From Streptomyces spongiicola (lineage in GTDB: Bacteria > Actinomycetota > Actinomycetes > Streptomycetales > Streptomycetaceae): a DNA stretch of 64,000 nucleotides. The translations under genes and the position numbers were made by a program. Positions within the stretch are counted from its first letter, which is position 1, and every line of letters begins with the position of its first letter. Shown in pieces: positions 28,171 to 36,152 of this stretch. The stretch spans positions 2,057,001 to 2,121,000 of the forward strand of contig NZ_CP029254.1 in assembly GCF_003122365.1 (NCBI RefSeq). Direction: 5' to 3'. The notes beneath the pieces are model-generated. The model made no database searches. It was not told the DNA's origin and saw only the letters and a list, made by a program, of their open reading frames with translations.

Positions 28171-28928
28171 CCGTCTCACCGATGCTGCTGCGGCTCGCCT
28201 CCGAGCGGGCCACCGGGGCCCTCTTACGGGACCGGGGAACGCTGTACCTCGTCGAGGGCCAGGTGGTGCACGCCGAGAGCCCCACCGCTCCGGGCATCGA
28301 CGTCATGCTCTCCGCCACCGGGCGGCTGCGCGCCGACGGCTGGACGCAGGCCATCCGCGAGGCCGGGGCGGACGGCGCGGTCGGCCGCTACCTCGTCGAA
28401 AGCGGCCTGGTGTCCGGCGGCGAACTGGAGATATGCCATCTGGGGGCACTCTTCGACGCGGCGTTCTTCGCCCTCTCCCCGAGCAGCGGCCCCACCCGCT
28501 TCCGCTACGGCGTGGCCCACTGGATAGGCCCGGTGCGGCCGGTGCCCGCCGAGGCGGTCGAACGCGAGACCCTGCGGCGCCGGGCTCTGCTGGACCGCCT
28601 CTGGGCACATCCCGAGACGGACACCGCACCGGTGGTTCCCTCCCCCCGGACCGCCCGCCTGCGGACCGCCCCCCGACAGCGCGCCGTGCTCGACCTGGCC
28701 GACGGGGTGCGTACCCCGGCCGACATCGCCCGCGCCCTGGGACGTCCCGCGTTCCACACCCTCCTCGACGTGCGCCGGCTGGCAGCCGCCGGGCTCGTCG
28801 AAACGCCGCGCCAGGCGGCACCCGCGCCCACCCCGCCACCCGATGTCGCCCGCCTGATGGCGATGTCCGCCGATCCGGACGTCGCCCTGCTCCGCCGGCT
28901 CCGTGACGCCCTGGAGGCAACGCTGTGA
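28167..28928 (+). CDS. DUF4388/PATAN-like signalling protein carrying a TTA codon
   Basis: 253 residues from GTG 28167. The N-terminal domain (ASERATGALLRDRGTLYLVE, then GQVVHAESP) fits DUF4388, a domain found with two-component and GTPase signalling proteins. A middle region follows (ICHLGALFDAAFFALSP... FRYGVAHWIGPV), then a C-terminal winged-helix-like segment (RQRAVLDLADGVRTPADIARALGR... LLDVRRLAAAGLVE). Codon 20 (28224-28226) is TTA, read only by the BldA tRNA, so translation should depend on bldA. It overlaps both neighbours (GTGA at each junction). Function unknown. Confidence 0.75.
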   Translation: MTVSPMLLRLASERATGALLRDRGTLYLVEGQVVHAESPTAPGIDVMLSATGRLRADGWTQAIREAGADGAVGRYLVESGLVSGGELEICHLGALFDAAFFALSPSSGPTRFRYGVAHWIGPVRPVPAEAVERETLRRRALLDRLWAHPETDTAPVVPSPRTARLRTAPRQRAVLDLADGVRTPADIARALGRPAFHTLLDVRRLAAAGLVETPRQAAPAPTPPPDVARLMAMSADPDVALLRRLRDALEATL

Positions 28929-28966
28929 TGCGCGCGATGAGGCAGCGCGCCGAGAGGAGACAGCTG

Positions 28967-29350
28967 ATGACCGCGAGCACCGGGGTCCTCGACGAACTGC
29001 ACCGGTTGAGGACCCGGCTACCGCAGCTCACCGGCGCCCTCGCGGCGAGCGTGGACGGCCTCGTGCTGGCCAGGGACACGCCGGAATCGGAGGCGGAGAC
29101 CGTCGCCGCGCTCACCGCCGCCGCACTCGGCGTGGCCGTGCGGCTCACCGAGGCGACCGGCCAGGGCCGGTTCCGCGAACTGCTCGTGCGCGGCGAGAAC
29201 GGCTATGTGGCGACGTACGCGGCAGGCACCGCCGCCGTGATCACCGTGACCGCCGAACCCCGGGTCAACGTCGGCCGGTTGCATCTGGAGGCCCGCAAGG
29301 CCGGGCTGCGCATCGGCGAACTCGTGGACGGAGCACTCGAGCGCCCCTGA
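28967..29350 (+). CDS. roadblock/LC7 domain protein
   Basis: 127 residues from ATG 28967 (GAGAGGAGA upstream); GTG 28925 and ATG 28928, overlapping the previous stop, are alternatives. Roadblock pattern: VLDELHRLRTRLPQLTGALAASVDGLVLARDT, a helix rich in Ala/Val (ETVAALTAAALGVAVRLTEATG), then FRELLVRGENGYVATYAAGTAAVITVTAEPRVNVGRLHLEARKAGLRIGEL. Similar to proteins that serve as partners of small GTPases in Streptomyces conservons. Third gene of the operon. Confidence 0.85.
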   Translation: MTASTGVLDELHRLRTRLPQLTGALAASVDGLVLARDTPESEAETVAALTAAALGVAVRLTEATGQGRFRELLVRGENGYVATYAAGTAAVITVTAEPRVNVGRLHLEARKAGLRIGELVDGALERP

Positions 29351-29471
29351 ACCGACCCGCACGGCCGGCCGGGCACCGGCCGGGCACCCGTGGACCGGCG
29401 GCCGGCGGCCGTCGGCCTCCGACATGCCAATGCACCACCAGAACCGAACAGTTCCACAACAAGGAGTAACC

Positions 29472-29846
29472 ATGGCGAACACCGAGACGGCCCTCAAGGA
29501 AGCGATGGCCGTGATCGAGGGCGCGGTCGGCGTCGCTCTCGTCGACTACACCAGCGGTATGGCCCTGGGCACCATCGGCGGCGGCAAGCACCTCGACCTG
29601 AACGTCGCGGCGGCGGGCAACACCGACGTGGTGCGGGCCAAACTGCGCGCGATGGAGATGCTGGGCCTCCAGGACGAGATCGAGGACATCCTCATCACCC
29701 TGGGCGGTCAGTACCACCTGATCCGGCTGCTGAAGGCGCGCGGCGGCAACGGGCTGTTCCTGTACCTCGCGCTGGACAACAAGCGCGCCAATCTGGCGAT
29801 GGCCCGCCACCAGCTGCGCAAGATCGAGTCCGAGTTGGAGGTCTGA
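29472..29846 (+). CDS. roadblock-like protein, last gene of the operon
   Basis: 124 residues from ATG 29472 with AAGGAG six bases upstream. Begins with helix TALKEAMAVIEGAVGVALVDY and the shared TSGMALGTIGGG motif, then NVAAAGNTDVVRAKLRAMEMLG, and ends with LITLGGQYHLIRLLKA / NGLFLYLALDNKRANLAMARHQL. It is a paralogue of the first gene. The strong ribosome-binding site and 121-bp gap suggest higher expression than its neighbours. Confidence 0.8.
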   Translation: MANTETALKEAMAVIEGAVGVALVDYTSGMALGTIGGGKHLDLNVAAAGNTDVVRAKLRAMEMLGLQDEIEDILITLGGQYHLIRLLKARGGNGLFLYLALDNKRANLAMARHQLRKIESELEV

Positions 29847-29883
29847 CGCCACGCCCGCACCCCACCGGCGCCCCGCCGGCCGT

Positions 29884-30423
29884 TCAGCGACGCCTGGCCC
29901 CGCCCGGGGCGGCGTCGCCGGCGGCGGGGCCGGTGGTGCGGTAGCCCTTCACCCGCGCCCCGGCGGGCCGGCCGCCCTCGACCCAGTCGGTACGCACCCA
30001 CAGCAGCCTCTCCGCCGCCTCCTCCCGCCGACCCAGGGCCCGCGCCTTGAGCCAGAGCCCGGCACCGGCGCCCGCGAGCAGCAGCCCGCCCGCCGCCGGA
30101 ACGGCGAACGCGCTGCCGACCGCCGCGGCGAACGCCGCGAGCAGCCACCAGCGGTGCCTGCGGCGCCGGTTGCGCAGGGTCACGGCCCGGTCCTGGAGGA
30201 TGTCACCCCGGGCGGCCCGGGTGGCCCCGCGTTCCAGCTCCCGGTACCGGCCGGTGCGGGCGGCCGCCACCACGGCCGCCGCCACCAGGAACACCGCGGC
30301 GCCGCCGTACAGTCCGATCCTGCGGCCGGTGAACCCCTCCGGCACCAGCCCGACGGCCGCGGCGAGCCCGCCGAGCCACATCATCGGGGCCGCCCCGGCC
30401 CGTACGACCACCGCCACTCGCAC
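29884..30423 (-). CDS. putative membrane protein
   Basis: 179 residues from GTG 30423 (GGAGG ten bases upstream); a longer frame to 30633 starts in repeat-like sequence. Two pairs of hydrophobic helices: MMWLGGLAAAVGLV, GLYGGAAVFLVAAAVVAAA, then after a basic segment WWLLAAFAAAVGSAFAVP and AAGGLLLAGAGAGLWL. C-terminal ~50 residues are charged (LGRREEAAERLLWVRTDW, VKGYRTTGPAAGD). Family not recognised. Confidence 0.6.
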   Translation of the reverse strand: MRVAVVVRAGAAPMMWLGGLAAAVGLVPEGFTGRRIGLYGGAAVFLVAAAVVAAARTGRYRELERGATRAARGDILQDRAVTLRNRRRRHRWWLLAAFAAAVGSAFAVPAAGGLLLAGAGAGLWLKARALGRREEAAERLLWVRTDWVEGGRPAGARVKGYRTTGPAAGDAAPGGARRR

Positions 30424-30643
30424 CAGTGCGTGACCTCCGCCCCGACCCACTGCACCGCTCCCTCCAGCCGTGATGCCGTCCGGGCGGGGAGGGTAGCCGA
30501 TCTTCCTGAGGAACGCCTGAGAGGCGACGCACCCGGGACGGCACGGGACTACAACCGGGCCGCACCCCGGGACTGCACGGGACAACAACCGGGCCGCACC
30601 CCGGACACACCCGGGAAGGCATGGCGCACGCACGGCCGGCGCG

Positions 30644-31483
30644 TCAGTCCGCGAAGAGTCCGCGCTCCGCGGCCCGGACGTCGAACTCCTCCAGCCGCGC
30701 CTGCGCGTCCGGCAGGCCGTCGCACATCGCCTCCAGCAGCACCCGGCCCAGCAGCATCGGCGCGCAGGCGGTGTCGAAGGCGAGGCCGGTGCCGACGGCG
30801 GCCGGGATCAGCACATCGCTGTGGGCGGCGACGGGTGCGAACGCGGAGTCCGCGACCGTGACGACGGTCAGCCCGGCCTCCCGCGCGTAGGCGAGCGCCT
30901 CCACGACCTCCCTGGGGTGGCGGGGCAGGGCGAAGCAGAGCAGCGCGGTCGCGCCCGCCCGGCGCGCGGCGTCGATCCGGTCGAACAGCATCGAGCCGCC
31001 CTCGTCGAGGAGCCGGACGTCCGGGTGGACCTTGGCCGCGAAGTAGGAGAAGCCCCGGGCCTGCGAGGAGGCGGCGCGCAGCCCGAGGACCGGCAGCGGG
31101 CGGGAGGCGGCGAGCAGCCGGGCGGCCCGTTCCACCGGACCCGGGTCGGCGAGCAGCTCGGCGAGATGCCGCAGGTTCTCGATCTCCGCGTGCACGGCCT
31201 GCTGGTACTCGGTGAACTCCCGCCTGTCCCGGGCCGGTTCGGCGGGCACCACCTCGCGCAGGCGCCTGCGCAGCGCCGGATAGCCGTCGAAGCCGAGCGC
31301 GACGGCGAAGCGGGTGACGGAGGGCTGGCTGACCCCGGCGAGTTCGGCCAGTTCGACGCTGGACAGGAACGGCACGTCGGAGGCCCTGCGCACCATGCAG
31401 TGGGCGATGCGGCGCTGGGTGGGGGTGAGCCGGTGCCCTTCGAAGAGCTGCTGGAGCCGTGCGGCAGGGCTGGTGTCGTTCAT
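30644..31483 (-). CDS. MurR/RpiR-family transcriptional regulator
   Basis: 279 residues from ATG 31483. The N-terminal helix-turn-helix (LTPTQRRIAHCMVRRASDVPF, SSVELAELAGVSQPSVTRFA, LGFDGYPALRRRLRE) is typical of RpiR regulators. The C-terminal SIS domain (RPLPVLGLRAASSQARGFSYFAAKV, DAARRAGATALLCFALPRHPREVVEAL, GLTVVTVADS) binds a phosphosugar or other small ligand. The target is unknown; in Streptomyces such regulators can control sugar or amino acid catabolism. An inverted repeat 163 bp upstream may be its operator. The adjacent membrane protein gene is separated by 220 bp. Confidence 0.9.
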   Translation of the reverse strand: MNDTSPAARLQQLFEGHRLTPTQRRIAHCMVRRASDVPFLSSVELAELAGVSQPSVTRFAVALGFDGYPALRRRLREVVPAEPARDRREFTEYQQAVHAEIENLRHLAELLADPGPVERAARLLAASRPLPVLGLRAASSQARGFSYFAAKVHPDVRLLDEGGSMLFDRIDAARRAGATALLCFALPRHPREVVEALAYAREAGLTVVTVADSAFAPVAAHSDVLIPAAVGTGLAFDTACAPMLLGRVLLEAMCDGLPDAQARLEEFDVRAAERGLFAD

Positions 31484-31645
31484 ACCGTCGGGTCCCCCAG
31501 TTCGTCTCGCCCGGCGCGCCGGAGGTGCCTGCCCGTCCCCTGGCACCCGGGGCGGTACCGCTCGCGAGAGCGCGGCGCCGGGAGGCGGAACGGACGCGGA
31601 CATCACCGGGAAGTCCGGCCCACCGGCTATTCACTCACCCTTAAC

Positions 31646-31665
31646 TCTGCATGACCATATGCAGA
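31646..31665. promoter_or_regulatory. inverted repeat upstream of the RpiR regulator
   Basis: Perfect arms TCTGCAT and ATGCAGA separated by GACCAT, in a lower-GC patch. RpiR regulators commonly bind dyads of this size, so autoregulation is possible. It could equally serve a transcript to the right, but no gene is evident there. Confidence 0.5.
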
Positions 31666-32257
31666 CCGGGCAAGCGCCGCCGCGCCGATGCCGTGCACCT
31701 TGTGCACCTGAGGGCGGAGGATGGAAACGAGAGTGTGAACCCCAACGTGATACTGCGCTTCAAAGCGTGTACCCCTCCAGGAGAGCGATCTTCGTCGCTT
31801 CTCGGGGGTGGGCCGATGCTGTCGCGACGATTGGCACTGGTCACGCTCGTCCCACGCTCCGGAGAAGCCTTCTCGTCGTGGGCGGACCGGATGGCGTGGC
31901 TGAACCGCCGCCCACCCGCGGAGGTGGCGGTCTGCCGGGTCTGCTGCTACGCGGGGCGTCAGCGGACGTGCGACCGCCGGTGTTCGGCAGGTCTTCCCGG
32001 AAACCCGGTCGACGGCATGCATCTGTCCGTCTTCGAAGGCAGACCGCTGATGCCGATGACCGTGCGGGCGGGTCGGCGGCTTCGGCGAGCACCTCGATGT
32101 CCGTCCCGCGGCTCTTCCGAGCGTCGCGGACCGCGAAACCGAAAGCCTGCAGCCGGTTGCGGACGAGTATTCACCGGTGCCGGTACTGCCACGGTTCAGG
32201 GATGTCCCCCGCACCCTTACAAGGAGTGCGGGGGAGAACCGGAGGCCATCCCGCCGC
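31666..32257. other. apparently non-coding or decayed DNA
   Basis: About 590 bp with mixed GC and no ORF of convincing composition. A possible gene relic is seen on the minus strand near 32070-32180 (RNRLQAFGFAVRDARKSRG then TDIEVLAEAADPPA), but I cannot assign it. It borders the truncated protease and is probably part of the rearranged segment that continues to 37.7 kb. Confidence 0.4.
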
Positions 32258-32955
32258 TCAGATGATTCGGTAGGGCCCCCAGCTGGTGCCGACCTGGTAG
32301 CGGGTGGGGAAGGCGTCCATGCCGGGCTTTCCGGTGCCCGGGTAGACCCACAACGTGCCGTCGGACGCCTGACGGGACAGTACATCGGTGATCCCGTCAC
32401 TGTTGAAGTCCCCGGTGCGAGTGACGTCCTGGCTCTTCCAGTAGGTGCCGGCTTGGAAGCGGGTGCCCAGGGCGCTCATGCCGGGCTTTCCGGTACCCGG
32501 GTAGATCCACAGAATGCCGTCGCTCTTGACGGCCGCAAGGTCGGCCTTGCCGTCACCGGTGAGGTCGTCCGGATTGCGCGAGGTGGCGTGATCGACCCAG
32601 TCGCTGACGTCGTCAACACGGGTGTCGATGGCACCGGTACGGGTCTCGGCGGGGTCGTTGCCAAGACATCCACCTTGCCAGGAACGGGAGTTGACGGCGA
32701 CGAGTTCCGCGGAGCCGTTGACGGTACGCAGGGCGGGACCGCCGGCATCGCCCTTGCAGGCGGTGGCGACGTCGGAGCCGTCGAGGTCCACGGTTGTGGC
32801 CGTGGTTGAGGCAACGGTGAACGTGCCGGTGTGGAGCCTGTCGGGTACCCATTCGGTCTTGGTGCGCCCGAATCCGGCCTTCACCAGCTTCTCACTCACA
32901 GTGGCGGGCGTGGTCGCCAACCGGACGGGCGTGATGAACCGCCCCGGGTTCGGTA
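32258..32955 (-). pseudogene. 5'-truncated trypsin-like secreted protease with FG-GAP/VCBS tail
   Basis: Remaining sequence starts near GRFITPVRLATTPATV and contains the chymotrypsin-family serine motif CKGDAGGPALR (nucleophile Ser expected at the A/G/S position: here GDAGGP, with Ser replaced by Ala), VDDVSDWVDHA, and two FG-GAP/VCBS-type repeats (DLTGDGKADLAAVKSDG and GDFNSDGITDVLSRQASDG, each followed by WVYPGTGKPGM). The signal peptide and catalytic His and Asp are missing: an IS3 transposase fragment abuts the break at about 32955. Clearly a remnant; even the retained part has lost the expected active-site Ser. Confidence 0.8.
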
Positions 32956-32961
32956 GAGATC

Positions 32962-33115
32962 TCAGATTGTGGTGATGACCTGGGGTTTCGTGAGTTCGGT
33001 GTAGTAGTTGGCTTCGCATTCGACGGGTGGGACGTGGCCTATCTCACCGTGGAGTCGTCGGTGGTTGTACCAGTCGACCCACTCGGCGGTGGCGAGCTCG
33101 ACGTCGGAGCTCAAG
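32962..33115 (-). pseudogene. C-terminal fragment of an IS3-family transposase
   Basis: DVELATAEWVDWYNHRRLHG, EIGHVPPVE and EANYY are characteristic of the end of IS3-family OrfB integrases, downstream of the catalytic Glu. Only ~50 residues are left; the rest of the element is gone. It sits exactly at the break of the protease gene, suggesting that an IS3 insertion followed by deletion truncated it. Confidence 0.85.
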
Positions 33116-33137
33116 CGGGTAACGGGAGGGTCGTGCC

Positions 33138-34469
33138 ATGACTCAATCCTTACATGGAACCGAGCCTCCACTTCACCCGGGGCGGTTCAGCAAGACCCTG
33201 ACCGGAACCGTCACCTACTCCTCGCCTCAGACGACGGGTTCCTCCGCCTCGTTCTCCACGTCCTACGCGATGTACGTGACGTCACCGGGCGCGACGGCGA
33301 CCGACCCGAACGCGTCGTGGAAGAACGCGCGTCAGGTCAGGTGCGACCACGCGGTCGGCGGCACTTCGGTGGCGGGCTGTGCCGTTCCGTCCGTCATGGC
33401 CGTAGTGCCGATGAAGGCGACGAGCGAGGACGCGGGCGGCGCCGTGGCCGCCTACCAGTGGGCCCAGCAACGCTTCAACGACGGCTGGGGAGACAACAAG
33501 CCGCTGACCAGGGAGAAGAACGGGGCGGCCGAACGTACGGATCGCACGTGTGGAAGCTTCGTGGCCAATACGGACCTCGTCGAAACCGACACCTGCGGCG
33601 AATTCCCCTTCGCTGAGGCCAAGGAGGGAGGTATCGACGGCGCTCGCTGCGTCGAGGTGATCCCCAATGCCAGCAGCGGCAGCTGGGACACCTACGTCCT
33701 CGGCGACAGCAGGGTCCTGGATCCCGCCACCCCGTGTGTGCGCGCCCATGTCCCGGCCGTCGACAAGCAATTCGCTGACGTGAAGCTCAACGAGGGCTTC
33801 GAGAACCAGCACGTCATCAACTCCGATCAGTTCAAGGTGGAGTTCACCACACCGGCCGCCGTCCCACAGGCCGCCTGCCTGGCGAACTGGCCGTCCGGTG
33901 CGCTTCCCTCCGGCGCCGGGTGGATCAGGAACACCACCGAACCTGTCGCCCATGTGAACAAGACCATCATCCCGATCGGTTCAGCCGGTACCCGGCCGAC
34001 GACGGCACAGGCCTGTCTTGGGAAGAAGCTCGGCGCCGGCAAGCCTGCCTCGGGAGACATCACCGGCTGGCGCGACGCGCAGAAGTTCAATCAGGACAAC
34101 CCTCCCGTGACGAGTCAGGCCCGGTGTCACCTGATCGCGAACATTCTCGGTGGACCAGGTGCGATCCTGGACGGCGGGCAGAACAACCTCGTCCCCTGCT
34201 GGCAGGTGGGAATGAACACCGGAACGCCCAGCATGCGGACCTACGAGTTCATGGCTCAAAAGGAGGTCGGCGAAGCCGACTTCGGAGCGAACGACGCGAT
34301 CCTTTACCAGGTGACCCCCGTCTTCCGGGATGCCACCAGCACGATTCCGGTGGGAGTCACGATGACCGCTAGCATCGAACGGGCGAACGGGTCGGCCGAG
34401 GAGCTGTTCCCCAACGTCTACGTCCCCAACACCAAGGCGAACACCGGGCTGCTCAACCTCGGAAACTGA
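33138..34469 (+). CDS. 5'-truncated secreted nuclease/toxin with NucA/NucB-like and NSE-like domains
   Basis: 443 residues if ATG 33138 is used (GGGAGGG seven bases upstream), but this start lies at the edge of the IS3 fragment and no signal peptide follows, so the 5' end is probably lost. Beta-rich N-terminal region (SKTLTGTVTYSS, ASFSTSYAMYVTSP); a segment like NucA/NucB deoxyribonucleases (TCGEFPFAEAKEGG... CVEVIPN.SSGSW), with Gly where the family has its catalytic Asp; and a C-terminal segment like DNA/RNA non-specific endonuclease toxins (QARCHLIANILGG, NNLVPCWQVGMNTGTPSMRT, YEFMAQKEVG), with Arg-Cys-His where RGH is usual. Codon 5 would be TTA. The next gene, 31 bp on, may be its immunity gene. 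Confidence 0.65.
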   Translation: MTQSLHGTEPPLHPGRFSKTLTGTVTYSSPQTTGSSASFSTSYAMYVTSPGATATDPNASWKNARQVRCDHAVGGTSVAGCAVPSVMAVVPMKATSEDAGGAVAAYQWAQQRFNDGWGDNKPLTREKNGAAERTDRTCGSFVANTDLVETDTCGEFPFAEAKEGGIDGARCVEVIPNASSGSWDTYVLGDSRVLDPATPCVRAHVPAVDKQFADVKLNEGFENQHVINSDQFKVEFTTPAAVPQAACLANWPSGALPSGAGWIRNTTEPVAHVNKTIIPIGSAGTRPTTAQACLGKKLGAGKPASGDITGWRDAQKFNQDNPPVTSQARCHLIANILGGPGAILDGGQNNLVPCWQVGMNTGTPSMRTYEFMAQKEVGEADFGANDAILYQVTPVFRDATSTIPVGVTMTASIERANGSAEELFPNVYVPNTKANTGLLNLGN

Positions 34470-34500
34470 TCACAGCCGGTTAGTGCCTACGGGAGCCAGC

Positions 34501-35547
34501 ATGAGTCGTACCACCCCGCCGCGGCCGCTCGACGTCACCGCGCTCTTCCCTCAACTGGCCCCGCTGGCACGCACGGCAACCCGGTTGCATCCCCGCCCCG
34601 GGTCGCCCACGCCGCACGACAGCTCCGTCGGCGGGCCCCTGCTCTGGCCCGCCGACGAGCCGTGGCCGCGCTGCGAGGGACCGCACAGGTGGGACGGGGT
34701 GAACGAAGTCCTCTCGCCGGAGGACCTGCGGCGGCTGCGGCGTATCCGCGCAGCGGTGGCGAGCCGGCCGGGCGGCGATCCCCCGGTGACCCGGTACACG
34801 CCCGAGGAGCTGGCGATCGAGGAGCGGATCAAGGCCGGCCGCCCTTGGCCCGAGGGCCCGATCGCCCTGCTGCCCGTAGCCCAGTTGTACGTACGTGACG
34901 TCCCATTGCTGCGCCCGCCCGGGCAGTCCGAGGCCGATGTGCTCCAGGTCCTGTGGTGCCCCTTCGACCACCCGGCACATCCGAGGACCGCACTGTTCTG
35001 GCGGACCGCCGCGACCGTAACGGACGTACTCGACGCACCTCCCGAGCCGCCCGCGATCCAGTTCCCCACCTATCTGCCGGCGCCGTGTCTGCTCACGCCT
35101 GAGCAGGTCACCGAGTACCCCAGCTACCTGGAGCTGAGCGAGGAACTGCAGGAGGAACTGGGCGACTGGAGCAGGTGGCAGGCGGCCGGGTCAGCCCTGG
35201 ACGGCTCCTACGAACTCGCTCCGCAGGAACTCTACATGGACATGCTGTCCATCTCCCCCGGCTGGAAGACCGGTGGCTGGACCCGATGGGGCCTCACCGA
35301 TCCCCTGCCCCGGTCCTGCTCCGCATGCGGCACCGAGGCGGTCCCGCTGCTGACCATCGCCACCGTCGAATCGAACGCCGGCACCGAAAGCTGGGACCCC
35401 GAAGAGGAGAAGACCGCCCCCACGCCGCTCCCTCCCGGCTGCCTTCCGGCGAACTTCACCATGATCGACATCGCCAGTGGCTACGACCTCCAACTCCACG
35501 CCTGTCCGGCATCCCCGGACCACCCCCACATCGAACTCGTCCAGTGA
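34501..35547 (+). CDS. DUF1963/YwqG-like protein, possible immunity protein
   Basis: 348 residues from ATG 34501 (GGGAG upstream). Contains SSVGGPLLWPADEPWPRCEG, VLQVLWCPFDHP, PTYLPAPCLLTPEQVTEYPSYLELSEELQE, a hydrophobic TRWGLTDPLPRSC-S-ACGTEAVPLLTIA stretch and a C-terminal MIDIASGYDLQLHACPA. The GGPLLWP opening and the late DxGxxxxF/Y-like segment are typical of YwqG-type proteins, several of which lie next to polymorphic toxin genes. No signal peptide: cytoplasmic. The immunity role is inference from its place directly after the nuclease. Confidence 0.6.
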   Translation: MSRTTPPRPLDVTALFPQLAPLARTATRLHPRPGSPTPHDSSVGGPLLWPADEPWPRCEGPHRWDGVNEVLSPEDLRRLRRIRAAVASRPGGDPPVTRYTPEELAIEERIKAGRPWPEGPIALLPVAQLYVRDVPLLRPPGQSEADVLQVLWCPFDHPAHPRTALFWRTAATVTDVLDAPPEPPAIQFPTYLPAPCLLTPEQVTEYPSYLELSEELQEELGDWSRWQAAGSALDGSYELAPQELYMDMLSISPGWKTGGWTRWGLTDPLPRSCSACGTEAVPLLTIATVESNAGTESWDPEEEKTAPTPLPPGCLPANFTMIDIASGYDLQLHACPASPDHPHIELVQ

Positions 35548-36152
35548 GCAACAAGACGGACCGCTAAAGAAGCTGTAGCGCGCGGGGGCTACCGGGTTGA
35601 CGGAGCCTGCGGTGGGCTGCGCCGCGGCGAGGACGCCCGCATATGTGACGGCTCCGCACGAGGATGCCGGTAGGGTAATGTGACCGCCTGTGATGAGCGC
35701 CTGTGATGAGCGCCAACGACCTCACTGCTGTTTCTCGGCCCCGAGCAGGCGACGTGGGGTCGTCCGAAACCCGCCGGAGAAAGAGCATACGTCGGTCGCG
35801 TCGGTGGATGCTCCCCGCGCTGATTGCCATCGCGTACATAATTCTCCAGATCATCGGTAGGCCCACTCTGGCGCCGGCCAATGACGCCTACCGTTACAAC
35901 CAGGCCGCGCTGTAGCTCCTCGGTGACTCTCCGGAGCAAGCGCACCGGACCGCGTTGAAGGCGTACTGCCACGACAGGGTGCGACGGGAGACCCGCTCTC
36001 ACGGGCTGAAGCCGGAGAATTTGCGCGATAACGCTGCTCCGTACCCCACGCCGGGGAAAGGATTCTTCGCATGCATGGCAGAGTCGGCTGACGGGCTGAA
36101 ACCGCTCAGCCCTCGCTATGAGCGCATATTCGATGTCCGGCCCGGGTTCCCG

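Noticed and set aside
31666..32257. Recombinase or transposase relic near 32070-32180
   Set aside because: A short stretch (RNRLQAFGFAVRDARKSRG) looks protein-like, but it is too short and motif-poor to name.
31627..32400. 257-residue minus-strand frame
   Set aside because: Arg/Pro/Ser-rich and without any domain signal; overlaps the protease remnant in another frame. Treated as non-coding.
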